10,284 nucleotides of DNA from CAWHOW01 sp050013795 (GTDB lineage: Bacteria; Bacteroidota; Bacteroidia; Bacteroidales; CG2-30-32-10): positions 1-10,284 of the forward strand of contig JBEKEO010000315.1 in NCBI GenBank assembly GCA_050013795.1, written 5' to 3'. The notes beneath the pieces were generated by a model that worked only from the letters and a program-made list of their open reading frames with translations, was not told where the DNA came from and made no database searches. How positions within the stretch are numbered: the stretch's first letter is position 1; every line of letters starts with the position of its first letter. This document shows, in pieces, positions 6,500-10,284 of this stretch. The position numbers and the translations under genes are program-made.

Positions 6500-6619
6500 A
6501 TGGATTTAGGCGCATACTTCGTAACTCTACAATATGTCCTTATGGGCTCAGTGTTTATTTCTATACTCCTAATCTTCCTCTACGCTTATTTCGGTAAGGA
6601 TGAAGAAATAAACCAGTAA
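6500..6619 (+). CDS. Small single-pass membrane protein, 39 residues, unknown function
   Basis: A 39-residue open frame from ATG 6500 to TAA 6617-6619 begins MDLGAYFVTLQYVLMGSVFI, continues through SILLIFLYAYF to about residue 31, and ends in an acidic tail GKDEEINQ. One transmembrane helix is expected (about 10-31), with the charged tail probably cytoplasmic. A strong Shine-Dalgarno sequence at ideal spacing and a TATA-like box make translation likely despite the short length. The size and layout recall accessory miniproteins of membrane complexes (the CydX or KdpF type), but I see no sequence match and assign no function. The stop codon lies 8 bp from the convergent DUF131 gene. I do not recognise the family. 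Confidence 0.6.
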   Translation: MDLGAYFVTLQYVLMGSVFISILLIFLYAYFGKDEEINQ

Positions 6620-6627
6620 AAACCCTC

Positions 6628-6927
6628 TTAATTGCTAAACCTTCCTAATCTTCTATTCATAACCAAAAAGAGCACTATACTCAAAACGGCAAGGATTATT
6701 CCAATCAAGATAAGCCAACTGGCATCCGGTCCTGAACCAAAAACAATTGGAATTGGACCGATAAAAATAACAACCCCAACACTTCCTGAACTGCCAATAA
6801 CCAAAGAAGCAACCACCAAAATTACTATGCCAATCAAAACCAAAGCAATTCCTAAAATCAAAAAACCAAAAAGTCTGCTGGACATAGTGATGCCTTCGTT
6901 CTCAGTTTCCTGCGCGCTTCTTAACAT
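6628..6927 (-). CDS. DUF131 family membrane protein (second of a tandem pair)
   Basis: This 99-residue protein has two hydrophobic segments (about 19-45 and 71-90) flanking the family signature VVIFIGPIPIVFGSGPDAS, with GPIPIVFG at 57-64. That hairpin layout defines the archaeal DUF131/TIGR00304 membrane family, which has no known function. The ATG at 6927 has GAGGT eight bases upstream, lying inside the end of the preceding DUF131 gene whose stop is only 6 bp away, so the two are probably translationally coupled. MSSRLFGF from 6885 is an alternative start that would drop a polar N-terminal 14 residues. The C-terminus is basic (NRRLGRFSN), which fits a cytoplasmic end. Confidence 0.88.
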   Translation of the reverse strand: MLRSAQETENEGITMSSRLFGFLILGIALVLIGIVILVVASLVIGSSGSVGVVIFIGPIPIVFGSGPDASWLILIGIILAVLSIVLFLVMNRRLGRFSN

Positions 6928-6933
6928 GCCATT

Positions 6934-7194
6934 TTACCTCAACAACCAGTAATATATTACCATAGCAATCACAAGAACTATTGTGAGCGCTAAAGCAAGC
7001 GCCAAAACAGCCTTAACCGATTTCTTATCTGTCCCGAAAATTATCGGAATAGGACCAATCATGATTACGCCTGCACCTTTCACCTTTCCCTTTCCAGCGC
7101 CACTCATTGCGACTAGGATAATCGCTATGATAATAATGATAATTCCAATGGCAACTAACGCTGCGCCAAGCGCATAAAGAACTGCAGGATTCAC
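6934..7194 (-). CDS. DUF131 family membrane protein (first of a tandem pair)
   Basis: This 86-residue paralog of the next gene has two hydrophobic helices (about 5-30 and 61-84) around a short glycine- and lysine-rich loop and the signature VIMIGPIPIIFGTDKK, with GPIPIIFG at 47-54. The GTG at 7194 is preferred: GGGGG precedes it at suitable spacing, and the first helix begins right after. An in-frame ATG at 7266 would add 24 residues but would run into the first codons of the divergent RPA-like gene and has no comparable ribosome site. TTTATTAAAAA on the minus strand near 7230-7240 is a plausible TATA box, giving a leader of under 20 nt. The two DUF131 genes form an operon. Function unknown; by family, probably a small integral membrane protein. 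Confidence 0.87.
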   Translation of the reverse strand: MNPAVLYALGAALVAIGIIIIIIAIILVAMSGAGKGKVKGAGVIMIGPIPIIFGTDKKSVKAVLALALALTIVLVIAMVIYYWLLR

Positions 7195-7308
7195 TCGTTT
7201 TTCCCCCAGCGCTAAAAATGAAACAGCGTTTTTAATAAACATAGCAACACTTAGACAGAAATGCAAAAAATTAAAAGCGCCAGAATATCTTTATCGTGTC
7301 GGCGCAAA

Positions 7309-8463
7309 ATGACCACACAAGACATAATCGAAAAAATTCTCGCAAAAAACCCAGAAATCAGCCAAGAGCAAATTCTTGAAAAATTAAAGGCTGAAAAATC
7401 CAGAACTGGTGGTCTGCTTGGTGACGAAACTCTTCTGAGGTTAATCGCCGCTAAGTACGGCGTTGAAGTGCAACAAAACACAGTTCACAATAATGGAAAC
7501 TTATCGACAAGCCGTTTGTTTGCTGGCTTAAACGATGTTACAGTGGCAGGTCGCTTGATCGCGGTTTATCCTGTGCGAACTTTTGAAGGAGAAAAATCTG
7601 GCAAATTTGCCACTTTAATGGTTGCTGATAACGGCGGCGTTCTCAGGGTGGTGTTGTGGAATGATAAGGCTGATTTAGTTGAGAAAGGGGAATTGAAAGC
7701 TGAGCAAGCAGTTAGGCTGCTTCACGGTTACACGCGGGAAGATCGTTATGGCAGAGTAGAGTTGCATCTTGGCGTCAAAAGCCAAATTGAAATTGAGCCA
7801 AAAGAAAAAGCCAGCGAATACCCAACCATCGACAAGTTTACTACGAAAATAGGCTCTTTAAGCAAAACATCTGGCAATGTGCATCTTTCAGGCACAGTAA
7901 AAACGGTTTTAGGCGTAACCAGCTTTACCCGAAGCGACTCAAGCGATGGAACAGTCATGCGATTCGCTCTCGCGGATGATTCTGGAGAAGTAACAGTGGT
8001 TGCTTGGAATGAAAAGGCGCAAGAGCTAGAAAAAACCCTCAAAGTGAACGCATGTTTGCAGTTGGTTAACGCTAAAGTGAAAGAAACCCAAAACGGCGGC
8101 TTAGAAGTTCACGTCGACTCAAATACTTATGTTAATGTTCAAGCCGCTGCATTGCAGTTGACGAAAATAGCCAGTTTAACTGAGAACCAAAGCGTCAATG
8201 TTGAAGGTGCAGTTTCAACGGTTCCTGAAAGAAAAGAAGTAACCACATCGAAAGGCGAAACCGTGAAGCTAACGGTTTTCGAGTTAAAGGATAACAGTGG
8301 CGTTGTTCGGGTTTCGGCTTGGCGGCAACATGCGGAAGCCCTTAATGGAATAAAAATTGGCGACAAATTGCTCTTTGAAAATGCCTATGTGAAGAAGGGT
8401 TTTTGGGATAAAATGGAATTAACCACCCAAGCTGCAACGGTTGCCTCAGTCGTTAAGGATTGA
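7309..8463 (+). CDS. RPA-like single-stranded DNA-binding protein with three OB folds
   Basis: The 384-residue protein begins with a helical domain (IIEKILAKNPEISQEQILE, then GDETLLRLIAAKYGVEV) typical of archaeal RPA large subunits. Three OB-fold units follow, with the repeated core patterns DVTVAGRLIAVYPVRTF / VLRVVLWNDKA, NVHLSGTVKTVLGVTSF / EVTVVAWNEKA and SVNVEGAVSTV / VVRVSAWRQHA. The W-N-D/E-K-A element after strand 3 is characteristic. It would coat single-stranded DNA in replication and repair. No C-terminal zinc ribbon is present, unlike many euryarchaeal RPA41 proteins. ATG 7309 is chosen because the helical domain starts there; the in-frame ATG at 7261 would add 16 basic residues and lies within the divergent promoter area. 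TTAAAAG near 7272-7278 could be a TATA box giving a very short leader. Its last 11 bp overlap the end of the opposite dehydrogenase gene. Confidence 0.88.
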   Translation: MTTQDIIEKILAKNPEISQEQILEKLKAEKSRTGGLLGDETLLRLIAAKYGVEVQQNTVHNNGNLSTSRLFAGLNDVTVAGRLIAVYPVRTFEGEKSGKFATLMVADNGGVLRVVLWNDKADLVEKGELKAEQAVRLLHGYTREDRYGRVELHLGVKSQIEIEPKEKASEYPTIDKFTTKIGSLSKTSGNVHLSGTVKTVLGVTSFTRSDSSDGTVMRFALADDSGEVTVVAWNEKAQELEKTLKVNACLQLVNAKVKETQNGGLEVHVDSNTYVNVQAAALQLTKIASLTENQSVNVEGAVSTVPERKEVTTSKGETVKLTVFELKDNSGVVRVSAWRQHAEALNGIKIGDKLLFENAYVKKGFWDKMELTTQAATVASVVKD

Positions 8464-9475
8464 CTTGTGCAGCTATGGCATTTGCCATTTCGCTTGTAGT
8501 TGCGGAACCGCCTAAATCAACTGTTCTTACCTTGCCCTCGCTGAGCACGTTTATTACCGCGTTTTCAATTTTGGCTGCGTCTTCTTTTTCTCCAAGATAA
8601 TCCAGCATCATGGAAGATGCCATTATGGCGGCGATGGGGTTAACTCTGTTTTGTCCAGTGTATTTTGGCGCTGAACCATGAACTGGCTCAAACATGCCGT
8701 ATGTTTCGCCGATGTTTGCTCCTGCTGCTAAGCCTAAACTTCCAGTTACCTGAGCTGCTTCGTCAGAGAGTATGTCGCCGAAAAGGTTTGTTGTAACAAT
8801 CACGTCATAGGCTTCTGGTTTTTTGATTAGCTGCATTGTTGCCGCGTCAATGTGCAAGTCGTCAACGGTCACGTCGAGGTATTTTTGAGAGGCTTCTTTA
8901 ACGGCGTCTTTGAATATGCCATCAGTTATTCTTAGAATGTTGCCTTTATGCACGTAGGTTAAGTGTTTTCTGCGCTGAGAGGCAAGTTTAAACGCGAAAT
9001 TGGCTATTTTCAGCGATGCTTCTTTGGTGATTATTCTTAAGGCTATGCCGACGCCTGGAGCGAGCAGAGATTCTGCGCCAGAGTACAAGCCTTCTGTATT
9101 CTCGCGGACAACGACTAAGTCTATGTTTGGTTTTAAGGCTTCAACGCTTGGAAAGCTTCGGCATGGACGCACGTTTGCATAGAGGTTGAAAATTTTGCGT
9201 AGTGTTACGGCTACGCTTACTGGTGCGCCTGGCTCTTCAGGCGTAGTCATTGGTCCTTTCAGGCAAGCGCTTGTTTGCTTTATCAGCTCTAATGTTTCTT
9301 TGGGCAGATTGGTGCCATATTGGGCTATGCAGTGGTATCCTGCTTCGCCGTAAAGAAAATTAAGTTTGAAATCAGATTTTTCTTGGATAGCTTGGAGGAC
9401 TTTTACGGTTGCTTCTGTTACTTCTGGTCCGATGCCGTCGCCTTTAAGCACGGCTATTTTGTAAGTTTTGGTCAT
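8453..9475 (-). CDS. Isocitrate/isopropylmalate dehydrogenase family (beta-decarboxylating)
   Basis: This family oxidises and decarboxylates a 2-hydroxy acid with a metal and NAD or NADP. The fold markers are complete over a normal 340 residues: GDGIGPEV (12-19), R93 and R103 in TLRKIFNLYANVRP, R124 and Y131 in VRENTEGLYSG, K177 in HKGNI, D210, D234 and D238 in NLFGDILSD, and HGSAPKYTGQNRVNP (266-280). The region LYANVRPC resembles NAD-isocitrate dehydrogenases of the IDH3 type. K271, Y272 and V278 match positions that fix NADP in E. coli isocitrate dehydrogenase, but the later Tyr/Arg pair is replaced by DLGG, so cofactor use is open. Substrate may be isocitrate, isopropylmalate or homoisocitrate; no leuC, leuD or aconitase gene is adjacent to decide. 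GAAGG lies eight bases before ATG 9475. The ends overlap the RPA-like gene by 11 bp. Confidence 0.92.
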   Translation of the reverse strand: MTKTYKIAVLKGDGIGPEVTEATVKVLQAIQEKSDFKLNFLYGEAGYHCIAQYGTNLPKETLELIKQTSACLKGPMTTPEEPGAPVSVAVTLRKIFNLYANVRPCRSFPSVEALKPNIDLVVVRENTEGLYSGAESLLAPGVGIALRIITKEASLKIANFAFKLASQRRKHLTYVHKGNILRITDGIFKDAVKEASQKYLDVTVDDLHIDAATMQLIKKPEAYDVIVTTNLFGDILSDEAAQVTGSLGLAAGANIGETYGMFEPVHGSAPKYTGQNRVNPIAAIMASSMMLDYLGEKEDAAKIENAVINVLSEGKVRTVDLGGSATTSEMANAIAAQVNP

Positions 9476-9647
9476 TTTGGTTGCCTTCTTGTTTGTGGTT
9501 TTGTAAATAGTGTTTTTGCTTATCAGTGTTCCTGTTGCCTTTTGATTTTTTCCTAAAGTGAATTACTATAGCTTGCTTGGCGTGCATCTACGTTTTTGAA
9601 ATAGAAGAGCAGGGATTAAGTGTATAAGAGATGGAAGAGGAAAATTT

Positions 9648-9757
9648 CCCAAGAGAATCTGGGAAGCCATTGGAAGGCAGCTTAGCCTAGATTTTTTAGT
9701 CTCAGCTTATCGCAGGGTAATAGTTGAGACTATGGAGCCCGTTTCTTAGGCTTTTTT
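9648..9757 (+). ncRNA. Candidate structured small RNA, two possible T6 ends
   Basis: TGTATAAG at 9621-9628 could be a TATA box starting a plus-strand transcript near 9650. TTCCCA/TGGGAA (9646-9651 with 9660-9665) forms a 6-bp hairpin. AGGC/GCCT is followed by T6 at 9692-9697, and AGCC/GGCT by T6 at 9752-9757, each terminator-like. Between them TAGTCTCA/TGAGACTA (9697-9704 with 9725-9732) is a perfect 8-bp stem with a 20-nt loop. I see no C/D box pair and no match to SRP RNA, RNase P RNA or 5S rRNA. The same inverted repeats could instead fold in the minus-strand leader of the dehydrogenase gene. Confidence 0.3.
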
Positions 9758-9781
9758 AGTCTGTAGTATAGTCAAAGTCAG

Positions 9782-9845
9782 TCCTAACGCCAAAGTTATA
9801 ACTATTGACCTTCTCAAAACGCTTTGAGGGAGGAGGCTGTTAGGG
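9782..9845. repeat. Nested inverted repeats forming a closed stem-loop domain
   Basis: CCTAAC (9783-9788) pairs with GTTAGG (9839-9844), extended past one bulged T by GCC/GGC. Inside, CTCAAA-ACGC-TTTGAG (9813-9828) is a perfect 6-bp hairpin with a tetraloop, extendable by four more pairs around a single bulged G. This makes a 64-nt two-tier structure, equally foldable in RNA of either strand. Confidence 0.5.
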
Positions 9846-9894
9846 AACTAGTATTCATCTTGTAGCTGACGCGGCAGGTTTTTATGAAGTTAAA

Positions 9895-10284
9895 TTATGC
9901 TTCAGGCTTAGCGGTGTATTTTTCGCAGTACTCTTCAACGTTTGGGAAAAGTGCTTTCACGCGGTCAAAGCGCTTTTGCCCGTTAATTTTCTCTTCAAGC
10001 ATGATAAAGTCTTTTGGCTTGCTGAACCGTTCAACTTTGTCGTCCTCGCGTTTTCGCTTGATTTTTACGCAGTCATCAACCATGCAAATTAACACGCAAG
10101 CGCCGCAGTAAACGCATAAGTCCTCGGTGATTCCTACTTCGCCAGTTTTAGTTTTCCAGTACAAAGCGTTAGTTGGGCAAACTTTGACGCATAACTTGCA
10201 TTCCACGCCAAGGCACGTGTGCTTGTTTATTTTGATGCTTCCTTCCTTGAATAGTTCTTTTACGCCAGTTGGCTCCAAAAGTTC
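9895..10284 (-). CDS. Two-cluster 4Fe-4S ferredoxin-like protein (start may lie beyond right edge)
   Basis: The visible product (127 residues from TTG 10278) has two 4Fe-4S sites. The second is standard, C55-x2-C58-x2-C61-x3-C65, though followed by Met rather than Pro. The first is unusual: C22-x4-C27-x2-C30-x3-C34-Pro, with GVE between the first two Cys instead of two residues. Another Cys (C70, in VDDC) follows the second site, and C118 is near the end. A charged C-terminal extension of about 55 residues follows the ferredoxin core. It probably carries low-potential electrons or is a subunit of a larger oxidoreductase. The frame stays open to the right edge (codons GAA CTT before TTG), so the real start may be outside the window. 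The nearest partner on this strand is the dehydrogenase, about 420 bp downstream, too far to assume an operon. Confidence 0.85.
   Translation of the reverse strand, partial: ELLEPTGVKELFKEGSIKINKHTCLGVECKLCVKVCPTNALYWKTKTGEVGITEDLCVYCGACVLICMVDDCVKIKRKREDDKVERFSKPKDFIMLEEKINGQKRFDRVKALFPNVEEYCEKYTAKPEA

Larger units (their letters stand above)
9476..9894. other. Long intergenic region with dense RNA-like structure
   Basis: There is no supported protein gene in these 419 bp. The left part (to about 9600) is the upstream region of the dehydrogenase gene. From 9620 to 9850 there are one TATA-like box, four hairpins and two T6 runs on the plus strand, annotated separately. The flanking genes both read on the minus strand, so plus-strand T runs do not serve them. 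Confidence 0.6.

Noticed and set aside
6632..7177. Plus-strand open frames opposite the DUF131 genes
   Set aside because: They are low-complexity Ile/Pro/Lys reverse images of the membrane helices.
9648..9850. RNase P RNA, SRP RNA or C/D box RNA in the structured intergenic region
   Set aside because: The conserved RNase P and SRP core motifs are absent, the GC content is low, and no paired C and D boxes are visible.
1..10284. CRISPR array, transposon ends, prophage or defence island
   Set aside because: No regularly spaced repeats, transposase, integrase, Cas, nuclease or toxin genes were found; gene content is ordinary housekeeping and metabolic.

Overview
The window looks like a chromosomal fragment from an archaeon, most likely an uncultivated TACK-group lineage of the Bathyarchaeia type. 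The evidence is: tandem DUF131 membrane proteins, a multi-OB-fold RPA-like protein, a CCA-encoding elongator tRNA-Met with a bulge-helix-bulge type intron, TATA-like boxes 20-30 nt before predicted transcript starts, oligo-T terminators, and many short, closely packed genes. The taxonomic call is inference from gene content; no rRNA is present. I see no plasmid, phage, insertion sequence or CRISPR signature.

Layout. Positions 1-3907 are all on the minus strand: the N-terminal two thirds of hypF ([NiFe]-hydrogenase maturation carbamoyltransferase, cut by the left edge), an orphan AbrB/SpoVT-type DNA-binding protein 19 bp upstream of it, a long-chain acyl-CoA ligase, and a VOC/glyoxalase-fold gene broken by one in-frame TAA. 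A divergent gene at 4110-5132 (+) encodes a prenyltransferase/terpene-cyclase-like alpha-barrel protein. It faces an intron-bearing tRNA-Met(CAU) at 5146-5258 (-). Then come an Hsp20 chaperone (+) whose 5' end looks frameshifted, a SWIM-like zinc-finger gene (+) that has lost the second half of its metal site through a frameshifting deletion, a 39-residue membrane miniprotein (+), two tandem DUF131 genes (-), and a three-OB-fold RPA-like gene (+). The RPA gene overlaps tail to tail with an isocitrate/isopropylmalate-type dehydrogenase (-). The right edge holds a two-cluster ferredoxin (-), separated from the dehydrogenase by about 420 bp that contain no gene but dense RNA-like secondary structure.

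How the genes fit together. HypF implies a [NiFe] hydrogenase elsewhere in the genome. The ferredoxin and the decarboxylating dehydrogenase suit a low-potential, anaerobic carbon metabolism, and the acyl-CoA ligase suits activation of fatty or aromatic acids. These links are contextual; the window does not hold one coherent pathway operon.

The strongest observations are the tRNA-Met intron at non-canonical position 45/46, whose removal restores a perfect AGGTC variable loop; three separately damaged reading frames between 3.5 and 6.5 kb (real decay or assembly error); and the structured, T6-terminated candidate RNA locus at about 9620-9850. I did not find a convincing new multi-gene system.
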